Positions 10,901 through 21,621 of a stretch of 64,000 nt of DNA are shown here, piece after piece. Source of the stretch: Flaccisagitta enflata (lineage: Eukaryota > Chaetognatha > Sagittoidea > Aphragmophora); the NCBI GenBank assembly GCA_965153355.1, contig OZ231127.1, forward strand, positions 101,060,001-101,124,000, given 5' to 3'. The first letter of the stretch is position 1; every line of letters starts with the position of its first letter. Made by a program: the position numbers and the translations under genes. The notes under the pieces were generated by a model. The model had not been told where the DNA came from. It ran no database searches and was given only the letters and a program-made list of their open reading frames with translations.

Positions 10901-11282
10901 CATTATTTTGGCCACTTTAAGCTATTTTGGTCATTTGGGGGCCCTTTGATGACCCCTGGAGGACCCTCCTGGGACCCTTTAAAGCTACCTCGCCTCATTT
11001 CAGGTTCTACTACTTAATATCTTTCAAACAAGACCAGCCCCAAGGTTTTTTAGCAATCTGTCTGAAAGTAGCAGAGAAAACTAGGTGAACAATCACTAAT
11101 TTGGCCTTTGTTTTGGTAATGCTTCGCACCCCCTAAAAGGGGGGGCACTAAAAGTGCTCCTGGGTATAGGGAATTGGGAAACAAGGCCCAAACTTTTTTT
11201 CATTTCAAAGTAGACAAAAAAAGTAAACTTTTCACCAATGCAAATCTTTCTATGAGCCAAAAAAAAATTTTTCACCCCCATC
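7949..11282. mobile_element. Giant TA-flanked foldback element, 3334 bp
   Basis: Ends are GATGGGGGTGAAAATTTT and its complement, flanked by TA at 7947-7948 and 11283-11284. The left arm (7949-9480) and right arm (10060-11282) are inverted copies. Each holds two to three direct units of about 500 bp with CAAAGGGCCCC, GATACTGTCACCTGGTATAGG and GGGGTGCGAAGCATTACC. The centre (9480-10060) is single-copy apart from a duplicated CACCACTCCTAGT(T/C)TTCCATG. There is no transposase frame. The size is large for a MITE. Confidence 0.8.
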
Positions 11283-11434
11283 TACTACTCATTACTAGCC
11301 AATCACCCGGTGTTGTTCTTAAATGAATGAATTCTTGTACTCACAGGTGAAATACCTAATATAAAGCGCAGCTTGCTTTAATCTTAAAACAACAAAAATC
11401 AAGTTGTTGAAGGTGCTGCTAACTTTTTTTCCAG

Positions 11435-11882
11435 GTTGTTGGACATGGTCGGAATGTACAGATGGTTTATCAAATGAGCAAGCAAATGCTTCCACTACAT
11501 TTTTTTTGAGCTGGAAATTTGAACATTCATGGAGCAAGTGGTTCGCAGTCTGGCGCATGTCTCAAGAGTGTAGAGGATGGAATGTGAATGGTTCAGTCCC
11601 AATCAAGGCAATGTATGCGCCTAATCGCAATGAAATTTCTTTCCAACTATTTGCTATTCTGACAACTAGTTGGATCGCAGCCGGTGGAATATTTCAATTC
11701 ATAATCATCATTTACTTGATTTTCGACAATGATTCTCGACTTGACGCCCTGCCAAAAACAACACTAATTCTTCTTCTACTAGCATCGCCTATTTTACTTG
11801 GACCAGTCATTGTCTATATCTATGGAATTTTCGTCATTTCTGGAAAGCGTTTGGATAAACAAATTCAAAAGGATTTCAGAAG
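11435..11882 (+). CDS. XK-related-like gene, internal exon (N-terminal half)
   Basis: The acceptor is a strong CTAACTTTTTTTCCAG ending at 11434, and the exon ends AG|GTGATT at 11882. It enters needing one base from the previous exon and leaves two bases of an Arg codon completed by the exon at 16359. It encodes a Cys/Trp-rich stretch (CWTWSECTDG, then RMSQECRGW) and two hydrophobic segments: LTTSWIAAGGIFQFIIII (about residues 83-102) and TLILLLLASPILLGPVIVYIYG. A KRLDKQIQKDFRR basic loop closes the exon. The assignment rests on the next exon's ESVPQL motif. The upstream exon with the start codon was not found. Confidence 0.7.
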
Positions 11883-11972
11883 GTGATTATCATTGAGAGC
11901 CCTAAAGGCTCTCATCTTTTAGTAAAATAGGGGTTGAGTAGTAATGTTTCAAATATGTGCTGAGCTTTTTTG

Positions 11973-12070
11973 TGTATTTTGTATTTTGTATTTTGTATTT
12001 TGTATTTTGTATTTTGTATTTTGTATTTTGTATTTTGTATTTTGTATTTTGTATTTTGTATTTTGTATTT
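11973..12070 (+). repeat. 7-bp microsatellite (GTATTTT)n
   Basis: About 14 near-perfect copies of GTATTTT in the intron 90 bp after the exon donor. Confidence 0.95.
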
Positions 12071-13473
12071 CCATAAAAGCTGGCTCTAGCTTTTTTGTCG
12101 CGTTTATTCACGCTTTTTGTGTACTCGTATTAATCATAAGTGTTAATCGTTCCAACAAGTACACATACATAAAAAAAACATTGTTTCCATAGTTTCCATA
12201 GTCTGGAAACCAATACAGAGAGAGAAAGATTTTTTGATATAGCTTTTGAATCTTTCAAATTTTTTAAGTCGCGGTCACGTGACTCTATTACTTGCTATGT
12301 TAGTTGGTCCGTCTGTCTGTCCATTGGCCAGTCCGTAACGCTTACAATATGTGAATCGAAGAATTGACCAACTCCAGGGAAGGGATATCTGCCCAACCGC
12401 TTTGAATCAAGGTAAATAATTTTACCACATAATGCACCTATAGGTCCTTTAAATTGCATAAGGTTTTGGAGCGAATTAGAGAATTTCATTTTTTTTATAA
12501 AAAAAAAATTTTTCATTTTTTTGCTGATTTCAGCCACAAAATTACACACAAGAAAAATTCTTTCATTTATATGTCAGTGAGACGCATTTACACAAAATTC
12601 ATTTTTTGTTGGAGATTTTCCGCCGATTTTTAGGGCCAAGGCACCCAAAACTAAAAAAACACAAAAAGTAGAATATCTCCTCAGGATTTCAATAAAATCT
12701 TCTGATTTTTAGTGTGGTGGTAGTTTTTGGAGTCACTAATAAGTATGCAAAATTTCAGCTCTTCTAAAAAAATTTTGACACAGTTATGAAATTTTGAAAT
12801 ATTCACAAATTGCAATGTAGGATGTTTTACCCCCAAAAATTTTTTTTCAAAATAAAAGATTCTGCCAATTGGTATTTTTTGACATAGTTAATTACAAATT
12901 AAGGGATTCTGAAAAAAATTTTGAACTAGCCCATTTAGAGAAAAAATTTTTTTCTAAAAAATTGTGAAAATGATATATTTTTTAAAGTCGAATAAAAACT
13001 GTTCCTGTTATCCGATCATCTTCATTTTTGGTGGAGTTGTTACCTATCATCTACCCTAACTTCACCTAAAATGAGCTCACTGCGACTAACGGTTGCGGAG
13101 ATATTGATGTTCAAAGTTTCTTTGTCAGAGCAAAATCAGCAAAATTTGCGTTTTGGCTTTTTTTAAGCTTGCATAAAATTTCATTTTTTCTTTAAGAGAC
13201 CTCTATTTCAGCTGAAGTTACTTAGATTTAAGCATATATTCATATTCCAAAATTTCACACTTGTCAGTTAAGCCGTTTTAGCGATATGTTGGTCCAATTT
13301 TTGAAAAAATGCCAATTTTTCAACAAAATCTTCAGAAAAAGAATGAGCGAAATATTTTCAAAAAATAGTTTTCAAAGGGGGGGTCAAAACAATGGGAATT
13401 ATCTAATTCGCCCAGATCCAAAACCCTGAGGACAACTTTTTTTTAAAATTGTTTTGAAAAATTTTCTTTGTAG

Positions 13474-13669
13474 TTTTTAGTCGCTTTGTCGGTTTGTTGG
13501 TCCATCCGTCCATTGATCCGTCCGTCCATTGGTCCATCCGTCACACTTAACTTTTTTTGTTTTTTTGCGGTCTTTGGCCTCACTGCACCTGCCCAAATGA
13601 TTGAGTGACCTCAAATACAGCCCCTGCCCACCCGCACGCGACTGGGGTAGCCGTGTATCCGGCCTTGTT
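13474..13669 (-). mobile_element. Family B element near the centre of the foldback
   Basis: Reverse orientation: TTTTTAGTCGC start, GTCCATCCGTCCATTG tract, TTTGGCCTCACTGCACCTGC and CCCCTGCCCACCCGCACGCG modules, and a GTATCCGGCCTTGTT end. This is the long B subtype with the GACCTCAAATA module. Confidence 0.75.
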
Positions 13670-13951
13670 TTTGCAAATTTAGCGTTTTTTGAAAACTTTG
13701 GACCATCATATCCCTTAAACGGCTTGACTGACAAGTGTGAAATTTTGGAATATGAATTTATGTTTAAATCTGAGTAACTTCAGCTAAAATGGAGGTCTCT
13801 GAAAGAAAAAATAAAATTCTATGCAAGCTCAGAAATGGCCAAAATGTAAATTTTGCCGATTTTGCTCTGACAAAGTAACTTCGAAGGTCAATATCTCAGC
13901 AACCGTTAGTTGCAGTGAGCTCAAATTTTAGGGTAGATGATAGGTGACAAC

Positions 13952-14184
13952 CAGAGAAAGCGGGCCCGGAGCCGGAATGGAGCCAGATGCGGTGGTCGCG
14001 GCGTTTTTTGAGTGACGCGGGCGCAGAGGCGCTCTTAAAATTATAGCAAAGGGGGAGGCGGAGCCGGAGCCGTTTGCAACAATGCTGACCAAGACGCGGA
14101 CGCGGATGCGGCATTTGTCAACCGCATCCTCGCGTCCATAGTTCTTTGCTTTTTGATCTCTCTTTTTTTTTATTCTTTCTTCCA

Positions 14185-14270
<86 letters not shown>

Positions 14271-14372
14271 CTCTTTCTCTCTTTCTCTAATTCTTCCTTT
14301 CTTTCTATCTTCTTTGTTTCTTTCTTGGGGAAATAGACTGTTGAATTGAAATTCTTTCTTCCCTTCCCTTTT

Positions 14373-14452
<80 letters not shown>

Positions 14453-14956
14453 TCGTTTTTACTTTTTTTTCTTTTTATCCTTCCCTTCTTTACGTTTTCT
14501 TTTAGTATGGGTTTCTTCAAGCTTTTTTTCTCCCTTTCTTTTCTTCTTTCTTTGTTTGCCTATTTTTCTCCATTTCGTTCTTTCCTCACTCATTCATTTC
14601 TTCTTGTTTGTTTGTTTGTTTTTGTGTGCGTGTTTGTTCATTCTCTGTTTGTTTGTTTGTTTGTTTGTTTCTTTGTTTCTTTCTTTTCAAAGAGTAAAAT
14701 GGCAAGTTTAGGTATTAAGTAATTACAAAAAGGTTGAGATATTGTTAGAAAGACGCGGAACAGGAAATGACGCGGACGCGGTTAAAGATTGTGGAGGCGG
14801 AGCCGGAGCCGGAGCTGAAATTTTAGGCAGATAGGACGCGGAGCCGGAACTGGAGAACAGGGGGAATAGTGAGACGCGGAATGGAACGGAGTCGGCTCGG
14901 GAATTGGTGGATAAGGAGTGGTCGCGGCGTGATTTTTACCGCGCCCGCCTTCTCTG
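13952..14956. mobile_element. hAT-superfamily MITE with 8-bp target duplication
   Basis: GTGACAAC is duplicated exactly at 13944-13951 and 14957-14964. The termini are CAGAGAAAGCGGGC and, in reverse complement, CAGAGAAGGCGGGC. An 8-bp duplication and a CAGAG terminus are the hAT hallmarks. The opposite foldback arm (about 13022-13060, TGGAGTTGTTACCTATC) preserves the unoccupied site. The interior carries GGAGCCGGA / GACGCGG subterminal motifs and two (CTTT)n tracts (14185-14275, 14366-14454). No transposase is present. Confidence 0.93.
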
Positions 14957-15770
14957 GTGACAACTCCACCAAAAATGAAGATGATCGGATGACAGGAACA
15001 GTTTTTATTCAACTTAAAAAAATGGGTCATTTTCACAATTTTTGAGAAAAAAATTTTCTTTTCTATAAGGGCTGGTTCAGAACTTTTTTCAGAATCTCTT
15101 AATTTGTAACTAACTATGTCAAAAAATACCAATTGGCAGAATTTTTTATTTGAAAAAAAGATTTTGGGGGTAAAACATCCTACATTGCAATTTGTGAATA
15201 TTTCAAAATTTCATAACTGTGTCAAAATTTTTTTTGAAGAGCTGAAAATTTGCATACTTATTAGTGACTCCAAAAACTACTACCACACCAAAAATCAGGA
15301 GATTTTATCAAAATCCTGAGGAGATATTCAACTTTTTGTGTTTTTTAGTTTTTGGTGCCGTGGCCCTAAAAACAGGCGAAAAATCTCCAACAAAAAATGA
15401 ATTCTGTGTAAATGTGTCTCACTAACATACATATTAAAGAATTTCTCTTGTGTGTAATTTTTTCGATTGAAATCAGCAAAAAAAAATGAAAAATTTCTTT
15501 TTTGTAAAAAAAAATGAAATTCTTTGATTCGCTCCAAAACTTGATGCAATATAGGGGACCTATAGGTGCATTATGGGGTGAAAAATTTTAGCGTGATTCA
15601 AAGCGGTTTAGCAGTTATCGCTTCCCTGGACTTGGTCAATTCTTCGATTCTCGTAATGTAGCTTAGCTTTTTTGCATAACTGCTCCTGCCAAAATGCTTA
15701 ATTAGCCTTTTTTATCACTGCCCCTGCCCAACCGCATGCATCTTTGTTAGCCATGTATCTGGCCTTGTTT

Positions 15771-16358
15771 ATATGTAAATAATCCTTTTTGAAAGAAAAC
15801 TTATGAGCGTTAACCAGTGGACCAAAATTTTTGATCAAGATAATACAGAAACTTGCTGTTATATTTGAAGTGGTGTTTAACAGGTGACAAAAAGGCGGTT
15901 GGCCTTTGTATTCCCCCCCCCCCCCATCCAGCCATGACAATGATCTTACCCCTTGTCACTTGTTTTTTTCTTTTGTTTTTTTTTGTTGGTTAAAGGCGTG
16001 CCTGTATATAATTGAGTTTCCCCCCCCGAAATCAAAGGGTCTGGAGATTAGGAAAAAAATGAAAGGGGAAAAAAGAGAAAAAAAGAAAGTTTGGGGAAAA
16101 TATAACTTTTGGTAGTACCAAATCATAGATACAATAATTACACTATTAAAACCTTAGCTACACTGTTTTATTGCTTTATGGGGGAGAGAATCATTTATTT
16201 TTAAACGCAACGCGACACGTCGCGGGGAAGAAAATCAAAGGCAGGGGGAAAAAAAATCAAAAGCGTCTCAAAAACTCTCAATTATATACACCGCTGGTTA
16301 AAGGATAGAATTGGTTAAGAATTCAAGTCCAAAAGGCACACAAATTTTCCTTATTCAG
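15771..16358. other. Intron sequence with C-runs, otherwise unassigned
   Basis: Contains C-runs at 15914 and 16019 and a pyrimidine-rich stretch 15960-16000. It ends in the acceptor TTTTCCTTATTCAG at 16358. No repeat family was recognised. Confidence 0.4.
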
Positions 16359-16454
16359 GCTAAGAGATATGGTTGCAGTCCTCAGGATGGGAGAAGTCAT
16401 TTTGGAATCAGTACCTCAACTTGCTACCCAATGGATTAGCATTTCATTAATAAC
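16359..16454 (+). CDS. XK-related-like gene, short exon with the ESVPQL motif
   Basis: The 96-bp exon has acceptor TTCCTTATTCAG|G and donor AAC|GTGAGT. It encodes LRDMVAVLRMGEVILESVPQ followed by LATQWISISLIT. The R(L/M)xEx(F/I)LES(A/V)PQL pattern before a hydrophobic segment is the most conserved signature of XK-related proteins, where it lies in a mid-protein membrane segment. It enters with one base completing Arg and leaves two bases (AC) completed to Thr by the next exon, so all three exons stay in frame. Confidence 0.8.
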
Positions 16455-16502
16455 GTGAGTATCATTTGAATTCAAGTTATTGAATCCGTCCAACTAGTCC
16501 AA

Positions 16503-16840
16503 CTAGTCTGGGCCTAAAAGGGCAGATTTTAGGCCTGGAAGGTGACAAATCACATGGCATGAGGAAGAGATCATGGGTTGATGAGGGCGAGATGAGTGCT
16601 TGATGAGGATGAGATGATGGCTTGATAAGGAGGAAATGAGGGCTTGATGAGGATGATGTTTTTTTTGCGTGTGTGTGCTGCAGCGCCCTTGAAACAAGAC
16701 TTTGTCCCTTTTGGGGTAAATACTGATTTGAGGTTTAAGAGGGCTGATTTCAGGCCTAAGGGGGCTGATCACAGGTGTGAGTAGGCTGATTATTGGCCTG
16801 AGAGGGCCAATTTTTTGCCTGGAAGGCTTAATTTGGGGAA
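16503..16840. repeat. Degenerate family A minisatellite fragment in the intron
   Basis: Copies of AGGCCTGAAATCTGCC-like units (for example GGGCAGATTTTAGGCCTGG, GGGCTGATTTCAGGCC) surround a decayed ACTTTGTCCC(T/C)TTTTGGGG module at 16700. No intact ends remain. Confidence 0.6.
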
Positions 16841-16973
16841 GGATGGACAAATGGATAAAAAATTGGATGAACCAAATTCCCAATGTTTGCTAAAAGAATT
16901 CATTTCCTGTGAGTCATCTTGCTGAAAAGAAAGTCAGACACACAGACATAAAATTTGCAACATTTTTTTGCAG

Positions 16974-19362
16974 GGTTAGGGATTTGAAGGCTTACACGAT
17001 TCCAGCAATGCAGCAACTCTCCATCATAACATCCACGATCACAATAATCATCTACATTTCAAATTTTGTCGCTAAAAATCGTCGCAAAAATTGGATCAAT
17101 CCCAAATTTCCGCCTTTGGCTTCGCAGGTACCGATTTTCTGTCTGCTGGCTACAGCAATTCTTATGGCGACTTTACAATGGAGGCTTTTTTACATAAACT
17201 TTGGGACAACAACGGAAGAACAAGACATACTAAATTTTTGCGCTATTAATACTTCTTCAGCCTTATTCACAATTTTTGCTCTGTGTCAACCACTTACAAT
17301 CTGCTGTTTTCATGGAAAATGTTGGCGAGTCATTTGCACCACAATGCATGTGTTATTGCATGCTTCTAGTTTGGTTTTTTTTGTTTTTTGTGCTATTGGA
17401 TACAGAGATGAATTTGATTGTAAGTTGATAATTTCAGAAAGAATTTCAAAAAATGGGCTTGGTAACATCTTTAACACTGTCATGTTTTGTTATGGAACCC
17501 ATTTTCTCCTCGGCCTCCTTGTTTTCTCTGGTTTCAATGTCGCCAGATTTGTCAGTCCAATCATTTCTACCATGGTGCTTAGTCTCACAAACATCATGAA
17601 TCGTTGTTTCTCCCGCCAACATGGTTTGAAATACGCTGTTAACAAGCTTTTGAACAATCTTTTGATTTCTGATGAGGAAAGAGAAGCCGAAAAAAAGAGA
17701 AAAGAGGAGATTAGGAAGCAAAGAGAAAAGAAAACAGAGGAGAAACGTGACAATTTTGAAACTACTGGGGAGGGTTTAAAGTTAGTCAGAGTGAAGACAC
17801 AAGCCAATGATCTGCAACTGTTAAGTGAGGAGAGAGGAGGAGAGGAGGAAGCAGTGGACAAAATTGTTGAGTTGGAAGTTGAGAACATAGGTGAAGAAGA
17901 AGTGCAGAAAGTTATTTTGTTGGAAGATAAGGTGGAGGATTTTGAAAGGGATAATTTGAACACACAAGTCATTGATCTTCACCTGACAGAGGTTGAGGAA
18001 AGAGGACAAAAAGAGGAAGTAGTGCAGATAGTTGTTGAATTGGAAGCTGAGGTGAAGGGTTTGGTGGTGGATAGTCTAAACACACAAGGTGATGACATCC
18101 ATCTGCCAAGTGAGGAAAGCGGAGGGGAGGAGGAAGAATTGGACAAAGTTGTTATGTTGAGGGTTGAAAAGAGAGAAGAGGAGAAAAAAATGCAAGAAGT
18201 GGTTGTGTTGGACATTGAGGGGGAGGAGCTGCTGTTGGATAGTCTCAATACACAAGTTGATGATCTCCAGTCGCCTGATGAGGAAAGAGGACAAGAGGAG
18301 GAAAAAGTAGACAAAGTTGCTGTGTTGGAAGTTGAAAAGAGAGGAGATGTGAAGGAAGTTCAAAAAGTTGTATTGTTGGAAGTGGAGGGGGAGGGAATGG
18401 AAGTGGATACTTTAAACACACTAGTTCCTGATATCCAGCTGCCTAGTGAGGAGAACAGTGTTGAGGAGAAAATCAAGAAAGTAGTTGTGTTGGAAGTTGA
18501 GGAGGAGGGTTGGGAAGTGAATATTTTGAAGACACATGTTGATGACCTCCAGCTGCCAAGTGAGCAGAGAGGAGGAGAGGAGAAAGAAGTGGACAAATTA
18601 CTTGTGTTGGGAGTTGAGAAAAGAGGTAAGGAAGAAGTGCAGAACATTATTTCATTGGAAGATGAGGGAGAGGGTTTTGAAGTAGATAGTCAGAGCACAA
18701 AAGTCAATGATCTCCAGCCACCAAGTGAGGAGACAAGTGTTGAGGAGAGAGGAGGTGAGGAGGAAGTGCCAAAAATTTTTGGGTTGGAAATTGAAGGGGC
18801 GGGTTTGGAAGTGGACAGTCTGAACACATATGTCAATGATCTGAGGCAGACAAAAGAGGTAAGAGGAGATGAGGTGAAAGGAAGAAAAGAGGAATGTGTG
18901 CAGAAAGCTGATATTTTCGAAGTCAAGGGGAGAAAGGAAGAGGAGATGAAAATTGAGCAAGATGTTGTTTTGGGAGTGAAGGGCAAGGATTTGGAGATGG
19001 GAAAAGCTAACACATTAATCAATTGTCTCCAGCTGACAAGTGAAGTTAGGAATGGACTGGAGGAAGAAGTGGGGGAAGTTGTTGGTTTGTTTGTTGTGGG
19101 GGAGGTTTTGGAGGTAGATGATCCAGACAAACAATTTGATCATCTTGAGCAGCCAAAAAAGGAAACAGGAGTAGAGAGAGGATGCGTACAGGGAAAAATT
19201 GAGAGAGATGTTATTTTAGGAGGTAGGGATGAGAATGTGGAAGTAGATAGTTTGAACACACAATTCAATGATCTGGAGCTGCCAAGTGAAGGAGCAAGTG
19301 TGGAGGAGAGTGGAGGAGGGGAAGAAGATGTAGTGTACATAGCTATATACTATAACATATAA
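16974..19362 (+). CDS. XK-related-like gene, long exon: membrane half plus acidic repeat tail
   Basis: The acceptor is CATTTTTTTGCAG|G, and the frame runs 795 codons to TAA at 19360-19362. Residues 1-225 hold five to six hydrophobic helices (LSIITSTITIIIYISNF, FCLLATAILMATLQW, ALFTIFALCQPLTICCF, LLHASSLVFFVFCAIGY, TMVLSLTNIM). This fits the second half of an XKR protein, a family that includes caspase-activated phospholipid scramblases at the plasma membrane. After a KKRKEEIRKQREKKTEEKR basic coil come about 550 residues of Glu/Val-rich repeat. It contains roughly 11 copies of a VDSLNTQxxDLQLPSEE core spaced about 40-57 residues apart. That tail is foreign to known XKR proteins. The last codons run into ACTATA simple sequence, so the annotated stop may not be ancestral. 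Confidence 0.75.
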
Positions 19363-19406
19363 CTTTAACTTTACTATAACTATACTATAACTATATGAAA
19401 CTGTGT

Positions 19407-19665
<259 letters not shown>

Positions 19666-19747
19666 TCTTCTTTTCCTTCTTCTCTCTCTTGTCTTTACGC
19701 CCCGACACCATTTCAGTCCAAAATCAAACAGCTGCTGCAGGAGCTGA

Positions 19748-20528
19748 GGAAGCCCCTTCAAATACGCCGCAGCCCAAACCAATAATATTTGGCTTACAAA
19801 CAAGGAAAGGGGAATTGAAGAGATTTTAAGGGAAGGCGATGGAGTCAATATCGATATTGAGGTAGATGATATGAAAGTAGATAGTCCAAACTCAAAAGAG
19901 GAAATACAGTAGATCCCGTCTAGACTTGAGATAACGGGGGCAAGCATTGTAGAAAAATGAATGAAGCTAAAGGAGTGATAGTTGAAAGATAGACTTATAA
20001 AGGGATGCTTTATTGCCCATGATAGCTGGTTGCCGTGGAAACACATTTCCATGTATTCACCCTAGAGTATCAATATTTTGAGAAATTTTGTGAGGGAACA
20101 TTTTTTGAAATTAAATTTGCTAAAACTTTCCCACAGTATGTTCTGTAAGAATGTCGCTCGTTTAGCGGTTGCTAAGGTATGTCACACATAAATACGCTCC
20201 CTAGCAGTGGCCAAACGAGCGACATTCTTACAGAACATACTGTAGAAAAGTTGTAGCGAATTTGATTTTAAGCAATGTTCCTTAAAAAAATCTCTCAAAA
20301 TATTGATACTTTAGCGAGTATACATGGAAATGTGTTTCCATGGCAACCAGCATTCATGAGAAATTAAGCATCCTTTTATTAGTCTATGTTCCAAATATTA
20401 CTCCCCTGCCTTCATTCATCTTTCTGCAGTGCTTGCCCCGTTATCTCAAGTCTAGTAGTGAGATCTACTGTACAGGTTTAGGAGGAAGGTAAAAAAGATG
20501 GAGCACAAGGAAAATTGGAGGAGCAAGA
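19748..20528 (+). pseudogene. Orphan acidic-repeat coding units beyond the annotated stop
   Basis: In frame from 19748 the sequence reads ...ERGIEEILREGDG, then IEVDDMKVDSPNSKEEIQ, which matches the tail core (ERGGEEE.., LEVDSLNTQ). It hits TAG at 19910-19912, created at the border of the TA element starting at 19907. Past that element the same frame resumes at 20482 (EEGKKDGAQGKLEEQDT). The XKR-like tail was probably longer before the CT microsatellite and the MITE arrived, or these are downstream exons. Confidence 0.45.
19907..20470. mobile_element. Pogo/Tigger-like TA-flanked foldback MITE, 564 bp
   Basis: Ends CAGTAGATC / GATCTACTG with TA at 19905-19906 and 20471-20472. The terminus, then GACTTGAGATAACGGGG, resembles pogo-type inverted repeats (CAGTAGA...GATAACG). 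The arms pair almost end to end around 20180-20212 and contain TGTTCTGTAAGAATGTCGCT and its complement. Confidence 0.85.
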
Positions 20529-20722
20529 TACACTGTCAGAATGTAAAATGCAAAACCTTCATACCTTGAAAACTACTGGGCAAAAGTCTTGAAATTTTCT
20601 GTGAATGTTGGCAACATATGACAGTTTTTGTATGATAAAGCTCAGATCAGGGTATTGAGCAAGTGGGAAAACGCAAAACACTGAAAGGACACCCATTTTT
20701 TAAGGAAAATCAATCTTTAGTT
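20529..20722 (+). mobile_element. Partial copy of the CACCGTC TA element
   Basis: AAAATGCAAAACCTTCATA, GAAATTTTCTGTGAATG and CATATGACAGTTTTTG match the left arm of the complete element at 62358-62914. The right arm is missing. Confidence 0.65.
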
Positions 20723-20734
20723 GCGTACTATGTA

Positions 20735-21456
20735 ACTCTACACTCCGCTTTGTCCATCCTTGTATCGGTTGATTGGTCCATCACATTTTACTTTTTGGGC
20801 AGCGGCCGATGTCCTGTAGAACACAGGGGGAAATTTTGAGACGTCTGTCCGTCCATCCGTCCGTCCTTCCGTCCGTCCCCCCCCGTTGACCATCAAGTCC
20901 TCAAATTAGTCCTCCCAGGCCTCAATTTAGCCCTCCAGGCCTCAAATCAGCCCTTTTGGCTTCAAATCAGCCCCCCCATGCCTCAAATCTGCCCTCCAAA
21001 CCTCAAATCTGCCCTCCAGACCTCAAATATACCCTCCAGACCTCAAATCTGCCCTCCAGATCTTCAACCAGCACTCCAAGCATAAAACCAGCCCCCCAAC
21101 CTAAAATTTACTGTCCAAGCCTTAATTATGCCTTCCGGCCTTCAAATATGCCTTTAGTGACTTAAATCAGCCATCAAGAGCCCCTTCAAGATAGACGGTA
21201 GGACGGACGTCTCAAAATTCCCCCCTGTGTTCTACAGGACATCGGCCCTTTGGGGCCGCTGCCCTGCTCTCCCTCCACATCTTCACTGGATCACTCCCAG
21301 CAGGGCATCGGGTACCGCTGACCATGTGCGATCCTTGGCTGACTAGTTTAATGATTTTTATTCTTTGACCTCACTGCTACCAAATGGTCTATTGACCTCA
21401 AATATGGCCCTTGCCCATTCGCACGAAACTGGGGTAGCCTTGTTTCTGGCCTTGTT
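20735..21456 (-). mobile_element. Family B element interrupted by a family A element
   Basis: The left part has the decayed hairpin AGTTGCGTACTATGTAACT and a GTCCATCC tract. The right part, 21347-21456, has TTTGACCTCACTGCTACC, TGACCTCAAATATGGCCC and GGCCTTGTT. The uninterrupted B copy at 54218-54390 reads TTTTACTTAATAATTG across the join, which fixes the insertion point. Confidence 0.75.
20797..21343 (+). mobile_element. Family A element nested in family B
   Basis: CTTTTT|GGGCAGCGG, GTCCTGTAGAACACAGGGGG, GTCCGTCC tract and C-run, then a 20/21-bp array of CCCTCCAGACCTCAAATCTG type (20890-21150). The inverted 3' repeat includes CCCCCTGTGTTCTACAGGAC. A tail AGCAGGGCATCGGGTACCGC leads to GACTAGT|TTAATG. 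Relative to the B empty site only T residues differ at the junctions. Confidence 0.82.
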
Positions 21457-21621
21457 CCATTGCAATTGTCAAAGAAGCTGTCTTCAACTGTTTGTTTTTA
21501 TTAAGCAAATTGAACCAGCATTTTGAGATTAGTTGTAAATGACAGAGAACTAAATGATTTTGCTAAGAATTCTGAGAGTGATTTGATCTTTAGTAAAGGT
21601 ATGACTAATTTTGAGTGATTA

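Larger units (their letters stand above)
12345..15658. mobile_element. TA-flanked foldback element, 3314 bp including two later insertions
   Basis: Flanked by TA at 12343-12344 and 15659-15660. The arms share GAATCGAAGAATTGACCA and its complement. Left arm 12345-13470, right arm 13670-13951 continued at 14965-15658. Near the centre sits a B copy (13474-13669), and the right arm is broken by a hAT MITE (13952-14956). Without these the element is about 2.1 kb and nearly fully palindromic. Confidence 0.8.
12262..15770 (-). mobile_element. Family B host element, split by a 3.3-kb TA foldback
   Basis: In reverse orientation it opens with TTTTTAAGTCGCGG and the hairpin GTCGCGGTCACGTGAC, then a GTCC/GTCT tract to CGTAACGCT at 12342. 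After the insertion it resumes GCTTAGCTTTTTTGC at 15661 and ends TATCTGGCCTTGTT. Rejoining the two flanks gives the CGCTTAGC junction seen in other B copies, for example at 38638. Confidence 0.75.

Noticed and set aside
14146-14711. Phe/Leu/Ser-rich frames near 14.3 kb
   Set aside because: They are (CTTT)n tracts inside the hAT MITE.
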